Shown: piece by piece, positions 22,705 to 33,800 of the stretch | Layout: every line of letters starts with the position of its first letter | How positions within the stretch are numbered: position 1 is the stretch's first letter | DNA from: Flavihumibacter sp. UBA7668 | Lineage (GTDB): Bacteria > Bacteroidota > Bacteroidia > Chitinophagales > Chitinophagaceae | NCBI RefSeq assembly: GCF_002483205.1 | Contig: NZ_DLHM01000002.1 | Coordinates: 310,001-374,000, forward strand | Direction: 5' to 3' | DNA: 64,000 nt | Notes under the pieces: model-generated | The model's input: only the letters and a program-made list of their open reading frames with translations | Databases searched by the model: none | What the model was told of the DNA's origin: nothing | Translations under genes and position numbers: made by a program

Positions 22705-24840
22705 CTATAACCGATTCTGTTCTTCATTTGCCTGTTCCAGATTGCGGCTCTTTTTGGGGAGTGATTTTTTGCCAAATGAGTAGGTGAAAGCCAACCCGAA
22801 ACGTTGTGTGTCTGCAAAGAGTTGCTGATTAATTTGTAATTGATCCAATCCAAAGGAACGGTTCCGATATACCCAGCTTCTGAAGATATCTTCAATAGTT
22901 AATCGAATACTGCCCTTGGAGTTAAGGATCTTTTTCTGAATACTGCCATAACATTGAAAAATGGATTTCGTGTAGGATTGTACATTGATATCCCTGCTGG
23001 CATAATAGCCACCGAATTCTCCCTGCCAGGTTTTGGTGAAATTGAAATCATTCCGTAAATCAATCCGTAACATTGTTGCTCCGGCATCTATGGATGGATG
23101 TCCTTCTTTGCCCTCCAGCCAGGCATGTAAAAATCGAACCGCAGTTTGCAGGTTCCACCATTTGTTGACCCGTTGCGTAATCAGGTTATTCATGGTTACC
23201 ATTTGTCCGCGTGCCACGTTTTCACTACGTCTGATTACTACCGAATCCTTCACCCGTGCAACCGGAAAAATTACACCATTGAAATTGCTATAGGCAATTG
23301 CTGTCTGCAACCATTGTTTACGCATGTATTTGATTTCATACCGCTCCATGGTCTGTGCTTTCAGCAATGGGTTGCCCTGATTGTAATTATATCGGTCTGT
23401 ATAAAGTATATAAGGGTTCATCAATTGGTAATTGGGTCGGTGGATTCGCCTGTTTGCCATTAAAGCAAGTGTGTTATGACCTGCGCTATCCAATTGGTAA
23501 CTAATGTGCAGTGAGGGGAATAATTTCAAATAATCAGTACTGAATTTTTCGTTTTCGCCGGATCCGCCGGTTACAGTTAAACCTGCTCCTTTGTTGGATG
23601 TATATTCTGCCCGCAGGCCCAATTGAATTCCGAATCGCTTCCATTTTTGTTGTGCGCTTATATAGGCTGCCTGGATGGCTTCCTGAAATTTAAATGGATA
23701 GGTTTCTTTTTCGCCCATGCCCGGCTGCCGGGGTTCAATTGGCGTATAATCGTACCTGTTTGTGCTGTTCACAAAACTCGATTTGTATCCCGCTTCGATT
23801 TTTGCTTTTTTCCCCAAAGGGTGACTATAATCTGTATTGAAGGTGAGCACCTGCATGGTGGATGGTACTTGGAGGTTGAAATCATTCATCTCCTGATCCT
23901 GCTTCGATTGATAATGCATGTAATTGAACTCGCCCGACCATTCTCTTCCATTCGGATTGAGTTTGGTAAGAAAATTCATGTTTAAGGCTGCATTCCGACG
24001 ATCCTGCTGCTGATGGAATAAGGATGGGATTTTATCGAGCTGGAAATTAATCCGGTCTCTATTGGTTCCGTAATTGTATCGGGCCAGCATTCCCACAGTT
24101 GTTTTTGCACTAAGGGTATAATCAATTCCGGACTGAATTCCGTAGGTATTGCGTTTGAATATGGTTTTGTTCTCCATTAGTTGAACACTGATCGGCTGCA
24201 TGGTTTCATCCAGATAGGTTCTTTCTGAACGATCGCGGGAAAACGTGGTTTCTGTATTATAACCAAGATTATTATACCAGCGCAGACGGGGCGTGTAATA
24301 AGTGAGGTTGAGGCCCTGGTTTGATCTCGGGTAATTCCCCTGACTATATCCACTTGACAGCTGGCCACTGATGCCCAAAACCGATGAACGTTTCAATTGC
24401 AGATTGATAATGGCAGATCCGCTTGCATCATATCGGGCAGGCGGATGATCGATCAGTTCAATTTTATCAATAGAGGAGCCCGGCAAACTTCGCAGGTAAG
24501 CTGCCAGATCCTGTGCCGATAAATAAGTTGGTCGGTTATTAATTAGTACCTGTACACCGCTTCTGCTGTTCAGTGAAATGGCACTGTTCTGGTCAACGGT
24601 TACTCCGGGTGTTTTATCCAGTACTTCCAGTGCATTGCTGGATGCGGCACTGATCATGGCATCCACATTCACAATGGTGCGATCAATGGCCTGGGTCAGG
24701 AGTGGTTTACGATGGGTGACTATCACTTCTTTCAGAAGGGTGTCTTTTTTCAGAATGGTATCCTGAATTGGAACCGGTTCCGGTGTTTGTGCAGCAAGTG
24801 CTGCAGGAAACAGGAGGAGGATAAGGTGTTGCTTTTTCAT
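22705..24840 (-). CDS. Outer-membrane beta-barrel protein, TonB-dependent receptor-like
   Basis: This 711-aa protein has a signal peptide (QHLILLLFPAALAAQ), then a TonB-box-like linker (LLKEVIVTHRKPLL) and a plug-like domain with LDKTPGVTVDQNSAISLNSR and VQVLINNRPTYLSAQDLAAYL. The rest is a beta-barrel of the outer-membrane beta-barrel 3 type, ending FGLAFTYSFGKKSLPKK. It lacks the N-terminal carboxypeptidase-regulatory domain of SusC. Such proteins are often found alone or with regulators; the ligand is unknown. The LytS/LytTR pair begins 186 bp upstream on the other strand. Confidence 0.85.
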   Translation of the reverse strand: MKKQHLILLLFPAALAAQTPEPVPIQDTILKKDTLLKEVIVTHRKPLLTQAIDRTIVNVDAMISAASSNALEVLDKTPGVTVDQNSAISLNSRSGVQVLINNRPTYLSAQDLAAYLRSLPGSSIDKIELIDHPPARYDASGSAIINLQLKRSSVLGISGQLSSGYSQGNYPRSNQGLNLTYYTPRLRWYNNLGYNTETTFSRDRSERTYLDETMQPISVQLMENKTIFKRNTYGIQSGIDYTLSAKTTVGMLARYNYGTNRDRINFQLDKIPSLFHQQQDRRNAALNMNFLTKLNPNGREWSGEFNYMHYQSKQDQEMNDFNLQVPSTMQVLTFNTDYSHPLGKKAKIEAGYKSSFVNSTNRYDYTPIEPRQPGMGEKETYPFKFQEAIQAAYISAQQKWKRFGIQLGLRAEYTSNKGAGLTVTGGSGENEKFSTDYLKLFPSLHISYQLDSAGHNTLALMANRRIHRPNYQLMNPYILYTDRYNYNQGNPLLKAQTMERYEIKYMRKQWLQTAIAYSNFNGVIFPVARVKDSVVIRRSENVARGQMVTMNNLITQRVNKWWNLQTAVRFLHAWLEGKEGHPSIDAGATMLRIDLRNDFNFTKTWQGEFGGYYASRDINVQSYTKSIFQCYGSIQKKILNSKGSIRLTIEDIFRSWVYRNRSFGLDQLQINQQLFADTQRFGLAFTYSFGKKSLPKKSRNLEQANEEQNRL

Positions 24841-25026
24841 ATCACAAAAATTAGTCAGGAGGAGAGGGTGGGAAAATAAAAGGGTCGTATCTTATGGATT
24901 AGGTGTTGAATAGTAGCTGCAGCAGGACGAATGAATTCATCCGGATAATTGGAGGATTCGACCTGTTATCCCCCCGATTCAACATAAAAAAGCGGTGGAT
25001 TCTATTGCTGCCTTCATCTTTGTGAA

Positions 25027-26076
25027 ATGCGTCAACAATCAGTACAAACAGAACGGATCCGGTTTTTCGGGAGGTGGCAGAACCTGGCATTTGCTTTTAT
25101 TCTGGGAATTCCATTATGGATTATCGCCAATACGTTTACGCATCAGTGGCAGGTTCCGGAAGATGAATCCATGGCAACAGCATTGGTTATAATGTTTACA
25201 CTGGCCATGTTTGCAGGGCGTTATCTGGCAATTATCTGGCAACAGAAAGCACATCAGCAAATGCAAACCTTATTATTATTGCTGACTGTTTTAATTGCAG
25301 CACCCACCATAACAATTTTTATTTTATTTGATTTTCCATCCAACTCCCTTAGAGGAATTAAGCTTTCGCTTTTACTGATCTGTTTTATCCTGATTGGAGG
25401 AAGTGGGGGGATGCTGATAAAGTTTTTCCGGACATTCCAAGAGAAACAATTGCGGGATGCACGGCTTTCGGCAGATAAAAGTCAGGCTGAGCTGCGGGCC
25501 CTGCAGGCGCAACTCAGTCCGCATTTTCTGTTTAATACCTTGAATAATTTATACGGGTTGTCCATTGCCCAGCCCGATAAACTGCCTCCCTTATTATTGA
25601 AATTATCGGATCTGTTGCGCTATTCGGTTTATGGTGCAAAGGAAGTGCTTGTTCCTTTACATGAAGAACTGGCCTATATCCAGCATTATATCGATTTTGA
25701 GCGGATCCGGATGGATGACCGCCTTCTTTTGCATTGTAATCTTTCAGAGGGGTTGAAATCTACCATCGGAATTGCGCCTTTATTATTTATAGTGCTTGTT
25801 GAAAATGCCTTTAAACATGCGCGAAATACCAGTGCGGATAGCATTTTTATTGATATTCGCCTGAGTATTCAGTTGGGGGAATTGGTTTTTTATGTGGAGA
25901 ATTCCTGTTCGGAGGAAATTCCTGCGGCGGGCATAATTGATCGTAACAGTGGGTTTGGCCTGGAGAATTTGAAAGAACGACTGGAGTTTCTGTATCCCGC
26001 GAAACATATATTGACGATTCAGCGTTTCAATGGCCGGTTTAGGGCGGAGATTCGTTTAAAAAGTAATGCGGTATGA
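25027..26076 (+). CDS. LytS-type sensor histidine kinase (His_kinase family)
   Basis: This 349-aa protein has four membrane helices in the first 140 residues, a short coiled coil, and the His_kinase core: ALQAQLSPHFLFNTLNNLY (phospho-acceptor His), LVPLHEELAYIQHYIDFERIR and the ATPase region PLLFIVLVENAFKHA, then GFGLENLKERLEFLY. No large extracellular sensor is present, so the signal is probably sensed in the membrane. The next gene overlaps by 4 bp (ATGA) and encodes its LytTR partner. Confidence 0.92.
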   Translation: MRQQSVQTERIRFFGRWQNLAFAFILGIPLWIIANTFTHQWQVPEDESMATALVIMFTLAMFAGRYLAIIWQQKAHQQMQTLLLLLTVLIAAPTITIFILFDFPSNSLRGIKLSLLLICFILIGGSGGMLIKFFRTFQEKQLRDARLSADKSQAELRALQAQLSPHFLFNTLNNLYGLSIAQPDKLPPLLLKLSDLLRYSVYGAKEVLVPLHEELAYIQHYIDFERIRMDDRLLLHCNLSEGLKSTIGIAPLLFIVLVENAFKHARNTSADSIFIDIRLSIQLGELVFYVENSCSEEIPAAGIIDRNSGFGLENLKERLEFLYPAKHILTIQRFNGRFRAEIRLKSNAV

Positions 26077-26783
26077 TGTTATTGAATTGCCTGATTGTGG
26101 ATGATGAGCCGATTGCAAGAGCAATTCTGGTACGTTATTGTCAGCAACTTTCCTATTTGAAGGTGGTGGCTGAAGCAGGCAATGCTCTGGAGGCAAAAGC
26201 ATTGCTGCAAAAAGGGGAACCGGTTGATTTGATTTTTCTGGATATTAATATGCCGGTATTGGATGGATTGTCTTTTCTTAAAACCTTGCGCCAGCCGCCT
26301 GAAGTTATTTTTACCACAGCCTACCGGGAGTATGCGCTGGATGCATTTGATCTGGCTGCAACTGATTATTTATTAAAGCCAATTTCATTGGAGCGTTTTA
26401 TTGTTGCAGTTGATAAGGTGCTGGCTAAAAGACAACAGGTTTCTGTACAGGATGGAGCAGAAGCAGGAGGTGAAAATTATTTGTTTATTAAATCGGACGG
26501 TAAAATATTCAGGATTCTGTTTGATGAAATCCTGTATGCGGAAGCGAGTGGCAATTATACGCGGATTGCAATGGTTTCGCAAACTTTACTGCCGTCAATG
26601 GCATTTTCTGCTTTTGAAGAACTATTGCCGGTAACGCAGTTTATACGGGTGCATCGTTCCTTTATTGTCAACAAATCAAAAATCCAACACATTGAAGGAA
26701 ACCGGGTGTTTGTAGGGGAGAAAGAAATTCCTATTGGATTGAATTATAAGGAGGAGTTTTTGAAGAAGCTGGGAATGAGGTGA
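26073..26783 (+). CDS. LytTR-family response regulator
   Basis: This 236-aa protein has a receiver domain (LIVDDEPIARAIL, phospho-acceptor Asp in LIFLDINMPVLDGL, Thr in IFTTAYREYALDAF, Lys in YLLKPISLERF) followed by a LytTR DNA-binding domain (FIKSDGKIFRILFDEILYAEASGNYTRI, FIRVHRSFIVN and a C-terminal IPIGLNYKEEFLKKLG). It is translationally coupled to the LytS-type kinase. The likely target is the divergent outer-membrane barrel gene, by position only. Confidence 0.93.
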   Translation: MMLLNCLIVDDEPIARAILVRYCQQLSYLKVVAEAGNALEAKALLQKGEPVDLIFLDINMPVLDGLSFLKTLRQPPEVIFTTAYREYALDAFDLAATDYLLKPISLERFIVAVDKVLAKRQQVSVQDGAEAGGENYLFIKSDGKIFRILFDEILYAEASGNYTRIAMVSQTLLPSMAFSAFEELLPVTQFIRVHRSFIVNKSKIQHIEGNRVFVGEKEIPIGLNYKEEFLKKLGMR

Positions 26784-27030
26784 AAGGTGAAAGGTGAAAG
26801 GTGAAAGGTGAAAAAAAGGTGAAAAGAGTAAGGTGAATGAGGTGAATTAAGTGAATAAGGTGAATAAGGTGAATAGTCAATGGTGAATGGTGAATCAATT
26901 GACCTTATTCAATCTTTTCAATACGTTCACCTTATTTACTTAATTCACCTCATTCACTATTGACCATTGACTATTCACCATTGACTATTGACCATTGACT
27001 TAATTCACCTTATTCACTATTCACTATTGA
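26778..27030. repeat. Low-complexity repeats and a long inverted repeat between convergent genes
   Basis: First TGAAAGG is repeated five times (26778-26812). Then come repeats of GGTGAATAAG and GGTGAATAGTCAATG. The left arm from 26836 (AATGAGGTGAATTAAGT...) is mirrored by 26925-26954 with near-perfect complementarity, so the region can form a long hairpin. Further TGACTATTGACCATTGA-type repeats follow up to the alkaline phosphatase stop. No gene is seen. Confidence 0.75.
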
Positions 27031-28194
27031 CTATTCTCCGTTCACTTTCTTTCCAAGAAGGGTAATGATCTTATGAAAGAGCTCTGTGTTTTCGTAGATG
27101 CCGGTGAATAGCTCAGCACCGGGTCCCCAGGCATAAACCGGAACCAGCACGCCGGAATGACCGCCGGTTGAAAATTTACCACTTACCCGACCGGTGGATA
27201 TGTCTCCATCAAGGAGGGTGAGGCCGCCGGTTTCGTGATCGGCCGTTACAATTACCAGGGTTTCGCCGTCAGCTGCCGCCCATTTCAACACCCTGCCAAT
27301 AGTCTGATCAAAGTCCAGCACTTCTTCCACAACACCCGGCAGGTTGTTCATATGCCCCATGTCATCAATCCGGGATCCTTCCAGAAGGGCAAAAAAGCCT
27401 TTTTTCCGGGCCTTCAGCAGGTTCAGGGTATGAATGGATGCTTCCTGAAAAACAGGTCCGCGTTTGGGCGCAATATCAAGCTGGCCATTTTCCACCACAG
27501 CCAGAATTTTGGACTGACTGGAATTCAGAAAATCTGTTGAGGAAGTAATTACTTCATATCCCTTATCCTCCATTTCCTTCAGCAGATCGCGCTGATCTTT
27601 GCGTCGGTTGAAAAAACGTCGGCCTCCTCCAAACAGAATATCAACCTTACTTTCTAAAAAATCTGTAGCAATTTCTTCCTCTTCTTCGCGATCGATATTA
27701 TTGGCTGCGAAAGATGCCGGCGTAGCATCTGTTAAGGAGCAGGCAACAACAATTCCGGTTGCCAGTCCTTTTTTGTGCGCGATATCGGTGAGTGTGGCCA
27801 GATCCCGTCCAACGGTATCAACACCTACTGCATGATAAATTGTTTTTTGTCCGGATGCCATCGCTGTTGCGCCTGCACCTGAATCCGTAATCAATTTATT
27901 GGCAGCCGTTGTTTTGGATAAACCGGTATGTGTAAACTGTTCGAAATACAATTGTCCGCGATTGGCAATCCAGGCAGCCGAAACCTGTGTGAGACCCATA
28001 CCATCACCAATCATCAGCACCACATTTTTAATGCGGGCTTTTTTAGGGGAGCTACTGATTTTTTCAACCGGATAAGGAACCTGCAGTGTGTACTGCAGGT
28101 TATCCTTTACCGTTTGATCCGCCTGTGCCATCACAGAAGCGGGGAAATATAAACTGATTACTGCTACTAAAACGCTTGTTCGGTTAAACCCCAT
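27031..28194 (-). CDS. Alkaline phosphatase, exported
   Basis: This 387-aa protein has a signal peptide ending PASVMAQA. All PhoA-superfamily motifs are visible: VLMIGDGMG (metal), TDSGAGATAMASG with the nucleophilic Ser, EGSRIDDMGH, VTADHETGG and TGGHSGVLVP. The enzyme removes phosphate from phosphomonoesters in the periplasm. It is the last gene of a four-gene transport operon (susC1, susD1, LamG protein, phosphatase; gaps of 5-11 bp), so a phosphate-bearing carbohydrate or a phosphate-scavenging role is possible. It is controlled by the operator/promoter at 34040-34102 through the operon. Confidence 0.93.
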   Translation of the reverse strand: MGFNRTSVLVAVISLYFPASVMAQADQTVKDNLQYTLQVPYPVEKISSSPKKARIKNVVLMIGDGMGLTQVSAAWIANRGQLYFEQFTHTGLSKTTAANKLITDSGAGATAMASGQKTIYHAVGVDTVGRDLATLTDIAHKKGLATGIVVACSLTDATPASFAANNIDREEEEEIATDFLESKVDILFGGGRRFFNRRKDQRDLLKEMEDKGYEVITSSTDFLNSSQSKILAVVENGQLDIAPKRGPVFQEASIHTLNLLKARKKGFFALLEGSRIDDMGHMNNLPGVVEEVLDFDQTIGRVLKWAAADGETLVIVTADHETGGLTLLDGDISTGRVSGKFSTGGHSGVLVPVYAWGPGAELFTGIYENTELFHKIITLLGKKVNGE

Positions 28195-28199
28195 GCTCT

Positions 28200-29261
28200 T
28201 TATTTCGTGCTGTTATAGATATCCAATACCTCGGCTTCTGTCAGTGCTTTTTCATAAAACACTACGCCACTGAATTTGGATCCCAGCCTTGGTGAATAGG
28301 AACCTGTGCCATCCTGGTTGATTTTTACGGTATTTCCATTGTTGATATCCATTGGAATAGCCGGACCGGTAGCCGTCATCACACCGTCAACAAAAATAGA
28401 CAGACTGCTGTTTCGGTTAAAGGAGACGGTTACAAAATGCCAGTCGTCACCGATCATGCTGCCGCTGGTTTCGCGCACATCATTTTTCAGACCGGCACCA
28501 TCACAGGTAACTACGCGCAGGCGACCATTCAGCCAGGCGATCACCCAACCTTTGTTATTGGAACTGTTCCAGTCCTGCGTTCCCATTATGGCCGGATCAC
28601 TGATGTCCTGATTCGACTGGATCCAGAAACTTACAGAAAAGTTTTTGGATGTGCCAAACTGCAGAAGCGGGGAGTTTTCGATGTCCAGATAAGAAATCGC
28701 GCCTGGTTTAAATGTAGCAACCACACCGCGTTTTGCATCTTCCGTGAAGCCCTGAATATTATAATCAGTGGTTTTTAGCTCTGTGGTTGTTCCTGCAGCA
28801 TTCATAAAATTCACAATGGAAGGAATTTCGCTGATCACATTGAATGTATAGGATTTCATAGAGGGATAACTGAATCCATCCTTACCCTCATCTTTGAAAT
28901 AAACGTGGAAAAACAGCGAAGCTCTTTGTCCGAATGGGATGTCCAGGTCTTCCACCGGAACGGAAAAATTGGCGGTGGTGCCACTGGTAGTAAGTGTTGT
29001 CAATATCGATTGTGTAACCGAATTTACAATATCAATTTTGTCAATTTCCAGGGAAGATTCGAGGCTGATTTCAACCTGGTCTTCTTTTCTGTAATAATCA
29101 CTGAATGCATTGGTTTTTGTTTCGCCGGTTTTTGGATCTTTATGATTGAATGAAAGTTCAAGACCCAGTAAGCGACCATCCGGTTTGGATGATTCATCCT
29201 TGGAGCAGGCTCCGGCCAGTATCAATACACCTAGAAGAATACTTGCTATTAACTGTTTCAT
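28200..29261 (-). CDS. LamG-domain surface lipoprotein
   Basis: This 353-aa lipoprotein has a lipobox LAGACSK (Cys at 19). Residues about 30-150 form a beta-rich domain of unknown type. The C-terminal half is a LamG/concanavalin-like jelly roll: FSVSFWIQSNQD, NKGWVIAWLNGRLRVV, DDWHFVTVSFNRNSSLSIFVDGV and FYEKALTEAEVLDIY. Such proteins bind glycans at the cell surface beside SusD. It lies between susD1 and the alkaline phosphatase gene in one operon. Confidence 0.85.
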   Translation of the reverse strand: MKQLIASILLGVLILAGACSKDESSKPDGRLLGLELSFNHKDPKTGETKTNAFSDYYRKEDQVEISLESSLEIDKIDIVNSVTQSILTTLTTSGTTANFSVPVEDLDIPFGQRASLFFHVYFKDEGKDGFSYPSMKSYTFNVISEIPSIVNFMNAAGTTTELKTTDYNIQGFTEDAKRGVVATFKPGAISYLDIENSPLLQFGTSKNFSVSFWIQSNQDISDPAIMGTQDWNSSNNKGWVIAWLNGRLRVVTCDGAGLKNDVRETSGSMIGDDWHFVTVSFNRNSSLSIFVDGVMTATGPAIPMDINNGNTVKINQDGTGSYSPRLGSKFSGVVFYEKALTEAEVLDIYNSTK

Positions 29262-29272
29262 TTTTTTACTTT

Positions 29273-30844
29273 TTAATAACCAAGATTTTGTTTCAGGTTC
29301 TGGCTTTTTGCAATTTCATTGTTCGGAATGGGGAATACATGATGAACAGCCGGATTGAAATTGCGTGCAGGCCATACTACGATTTCTTCGAGACCGGCAA
29401 CGGTTGTTCCGGATAAGGTTACTTTATATCCGTGAAGTGGTTTTGAATAAACTTCCTGCGCATCACCCCAGCGAACCAGGTCAAGATGACGGAATACACC
29501 AAATTCCAGAACGAATTCGCAGCGACGTTCATTCTTCAGGTCTTCTTTTGTTGCATTGGTTTTTGGTTGCAAACCGGCACGGGTTCTAACCAGATTCAGG
29601 GGGGCATCACCATTGCGTCCGGTCCAGATCAGTGCTTCGGCTTTCATCAGCAACACATCCGCATAGCGAACCAGTGGTATATTCAGATCAGTGGTACCAT
29701 TGTCACTGTTGGGGTTGACGGTATTACCAACTGCATCCGCTTCACGAAAAGGAGCAAGGTATTTGGAAATGGTCATTGCAGTTGGACTTGATACGGAGGA
29801 AGGATTTACAGCCCAGATAATTTGATTACCTACGAAGGAAAGGGTATCTCCCGGAATAGCGATGCTTGCTTTTCTGCGGGTATCATCCGGTTCAAAGGCT
29901 TTCAACAATTCAACAGTAGGTTGAAAATATCCCCAGGTATTGTAAATGCCGAATCCGCCATTTTGAAAAATTACACCCGGAAGTTTAGAGCCATCAATTT
30001 CAGTACTGGTGGCACTCATGATGTATTCAGGGCTCCAGTTGTGGTCAATTTCAAATACATCGGCGTAGTTGGGAACAAGGCTGTGTTTACCTGAGTTGAT
30101 TACCCGGTCAGCATACTCAATTACTTTGTCGTAATAAGCGTTGTCATATTGTGCTGCATACAGGGCTGCTCTTGCCATTAAGGACCAGGCAGCAGTTTTG
30201 TGCATCAGTCCCTTTTCTGCTTCAGGGATCTCATCAAACCAGGGAAGTAAATCAGCCGCTTTTTCCAGGTCTTCGATGATCATATCATAGTTTTCCAAAA
30301 CGGATGCCGGACGGGGAACATCAATCTGATCGATGGTGGTGGCTTCCGTTACAATCGGGATACCGCCATTTGGTCCGTCGTCGCCATACCAGGGTGCGAG
30401 CCACAGGTAAGCGAATCCGCGCATGAAATAGGCATGTCCCAATACGCTGTTGCGTACTTTTTCCGAAAGCTTGGTTGCTCCGGGTGCTGAACGGATCAGG
30501 TTATTGGAATAATTAATGGTCTGGTACATTTGCGGCCAGTTATCGCGCACATCCCGGCTGCTTGAACCTTCGTCAACAAAGTTTTTGATATTCTGCGCTT
30601 CTGCCTGTGTACGACCGGTTACAAAGTTGTCGCTGCAGTTTTCAAACCACATGAACCCGCGACCCAGTGTCCCTTCCCTGTATTGCCAGTAGAATAAGGA
30701 ATAAACTGCCTGCATGGCTTGTGCATCCGTCAGGTTATTTAATTCGGATGGTTGTCCGTAGGGTTGTAATTCCAGATATTTCTTGCAGGAGCTAAAGCAT
30801 CCTGCGGCTATAAAAAGTGCTATTGCAATGATTTTCGTCTTCAT
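29273..30844 (-). CDS. SusD/RagB-family surface glycan-binding lipoprotein
   Basis: This 523-aa lipoprotein (lipobox FSSCKK, Cys at 20) has the SusD fold: LGHAYFMRGFAYLWLAPWYGD, TPR-like helices such as AAWSLMARAALYAAQYDN, PLVRYADVLLMKAEALIW and the C-terminal ERRCEFVLEFGVFRHLDLVRWGDA...FPIPNNEI. It forms the lid of the SusC1 transporter in the outer membrane. It starts 11 bp downstream of the susC1 stop. Confidence 0.95.
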   Translation of the reverse strand: MKTKIIAIALFIAAGCFSSCKKYLELQPYGQPSELNNLTDAQAMQAVYSLFYWQYREGTLGRGFMWFENCSDNFVTGRTQAEAQNIKNFVDEGSSSRDVRDNWPQMYQTINYSNNLIRSAPGATKLSEKVRNSVLGHAYFMRGFAYLWLAPWYGDDGPNGGIPIVTEATTIDQIDVPRPASVLENYDMIIEDLEKAADLLPWFDEIPEAEKGLMHKTAAWSLMARAALYAAQYDNAYYDKVIEYADRVINSGKHSLVPNYADVFEIDHNWSPEYIMSATSTEIDGSKLPGVIFQNGGFGIYNTWGYFQPTVELLKAFEPDDTRRKASIAIPGDTLSFVGNQIIWAVNPSSVSSPTAMTISKYLAPFREADAVGNTVNPNSDNGTTDLNIPLVRYADVLLMKAEALIWTGRNGDAPLNLVRTRAGLQPKTNATKEDLKNERRCEFVLEFGVFRHLDLVRWGDAQEVYSKPLHGYKVTLSGTTVAGLEEIVVWPARNFNPAVHHVFPIPNNEIAKSQNLKQNLGY

Positions 30845-30855
30845 GATGGAATAGT

Positions 30856-33800
30856 TTAAAATGATACATTCATACCTACACTAAACATTCTGGAAACAGG
30901 GAAACGTCCTGCGTCAATTCCAAGGTTGCCAACTTCCGGATCAAATCCTTTATAGTCAGTAATGGTGAACAGGTTTTCTGCATTCGCATAAATTCGAACA
31001 GTAGAATTATTCAGGAACCCTGTTTGTTGAAGTATACGGGAAGGCAGGCTGTATGCCAGGTTAAGATTTTTAAGACGCAGGTAATCGGCTTTATCCAGGA
31101 AATAGCTGGATACTTTTGAGAAGTTGCCATTTGGATCTTCTACTACTGCCAGATTTGGAATGTTTGAGTTCGGATTATAATTGTAGGAGTTTAATACATC
31201 GGTACTCATATTCCAACCTTTGGATCCTGTATAGGTCATCGCTTTCACCCCGTTGAAAACATTGACTCCTGATACTCCTTGTGCAAAAATGGACAAAGAG
31301 AATCCTTTCCAGTTAACACCGAGATTTAAACCATAGAAAAAATCCGGCATGTCGTAGGCTCCCATATAAACCCGGTCGCCATCATTTATGAGACCATCAT
31401 TGTTGGCATCACGAAATTTAAGGTCACCCGGACGTGCATTGGGTTGGATTTTATTGGTAACTCCGGCACCATTGGTATAGGTGTAGGCATCAATTTCACG
31501 TTGATCGCGAAAAATACCTTCTGCATCAATCAGGAAGAAAGAATGCCAGGGCATTCCGGCTGTTGAACGAAGCGGATTCATGGAGTTAACGCCATTTCCG
31601 TGTGCAATGAAGGCTGTTTGGCCAATGCTGATTACTTTATTGTCATAGGTTCCAATATTTCCACCAATATTGAATTCAACTGTGTTGATTTTTTTAGTGT
31701 AATTCAGACTGAATTCCCAACCTTTATTTTCTACCTGACCAATATTAAATTCGGGAGGAGATGCAACACCGGCTACAGATGGGGTTGGCATTGCTTCAAT
31801 CAGATCTTTTGTTTTTTTAACGAAATAATCAGCTGAAGCGGTGAGGGAATTGTTAAACAGGCTTACATCAAATCCTATGTTGAGCTGTTCGGTAGTTTCC
31901 CATTTCAGGTTGGGGTTTGGAATAGTTGGCTGAAAAATTCCAAAAGCCTGGTTTTCTCCATTCGGGCCTAGGAAAAGTGGCCAGGAGGTAACCTGGTAAG
32001 GAGGTGCATAAATAAAGCGGCGAACAGAACCTACACTGCCCACCTGTCCCCAACTTGCACGAAGTTTCAACAGGTTTAGTTTGTCGAACCGGCTCATGAA
32101 TTTTTCTGATGAAATTTTCCAGGACGCAGAAACTGCCGGGAATTGATCTGCATTATTTTTTGGGCTTAATTTGGAGGAGGCATCCTTGCGATAACTTGCA
32201 GTAACAAAATACCGATCGTCGTATGAGTAGGAAGCTCTTCCAAGTACACTCACTGTATTTTGTTCCCATATATCTTCTGACGGACGAATAGACCAGTCAG
32301 TGCCATTGTTGAATATGGTCTGGTAGGGATCTTCAAAAGCATATCCACGAACTTCAGCCCAATTGTAGCGGCTTTTTTCGGAAGTAACAAGGAATCCTCC
32401 CAGCAGGGTTAAGTCGTGCAGGTTGAACTTTTTGTTAAAGGTGGCGATATTATCCCAGACCATCCAGGACCGCAAGGTGTTGGAGATTGCGCGGTAGTTC
32501 TGGTCAATTGTGCGACCCGGTTCCAGAAAGCGTTGTTGAAATGATTCATTGCGGTTACTGGTAATATCCATCGAAAGGTCTGATCGGATTTGTAGTCCGG
32601 GCAGAGGTTTGATACGTAAAGAAGTTTTAGAGAAAAATTTATTGGATGGGTTGTGTTGGATTACTTTTTCCAACATGGCAACCGGGTTACGTAAATCTGC
32701 TTCCACACTAAATCCTTCGGCAAGTGCCCAGCGAGGAACTGTGCCACCATAGAGAAGTTCACCGTCAGGCCCATATTCCCGTACGGTACTAAAACGCGGA
32801 TAGGCCATTGCACCAAAAATGGAACCGGTATGACCATCCCCAACTGCACTTTGCCCCTTGTTGAAATCGTATAAAATATGTTGTCCAACTTCAATCCATT
32901 TAGCCAGATTGAAGTCTACATTCAAACGCGCAGTTAGTTTTTTATTATAGGTGTTGATCAGTGTTCCTTCCACATCATCATAGCTTATTGATGCCAGTGC
33001 TTTTATGTTGTTGGAACCACCCCGAATGCTCATGTCATAGTGTTGCATGCGTCCGGTACGGAAGATTTCATCTACCCAATCTGTGCGGGTTACATTTCCG
33101 TATGGAAATGTGATCGGGTTGTAGGTTTTCGGAACTGTTCTTCCGGCAGCTTCAGAGGCATCTTTCCAAACCATATTGAATTGCTCAGCGGTTAGCACAC
33201 CGGGCGTTCTCCAGGCTTGTTGAGTTCCCTGCCAAACATTGGCTTCTACTGTCATTTTACCTGACTTTGCCTGTTTGGTAGTAATCAGGATTACACCACC
33301 TGAGCCGGCAAATGCCCCGTAAATGGAAGCAGAAGCTGCATCTTTTAGAACCGTAATGGATTCTATATCAGCTGGGTTGAAAGGAGCACCCACTACTCCG
33401 TCTACAACATAAAGTGGTGCATCACCATTTCTGTTTCCTTTACCCCGGATATCAACCGAACCGCTTGAAGTGGGATCGCCGCTTTGTGTAACGCGTACCC
33501 CTGGTATCTGCCCCTGCAGCATATTTCCAAGTGAAGCAGGGCGGCCTTTAAAATTATCTGTTACTTTGAGTGTAGAAACTGCGCCCGCCAAATCCTGTTT
33601 TCTGGAACTGCCATATCCTATATATACAACTTCATCTAAAACAGAACCTGATAACTCCAGTATAATATCGATGGTAGATGAGTTTCCGATGGCTCGCTCA
33701 GTTGTTTGCATTCCAACAGCCGAAATGACCAGTGTTTTAACGCCGGCCGGAACGGTAAAAGCGTATTTTCCATTGTTGTCTGTTGTAGTTCCGGCTGAGG

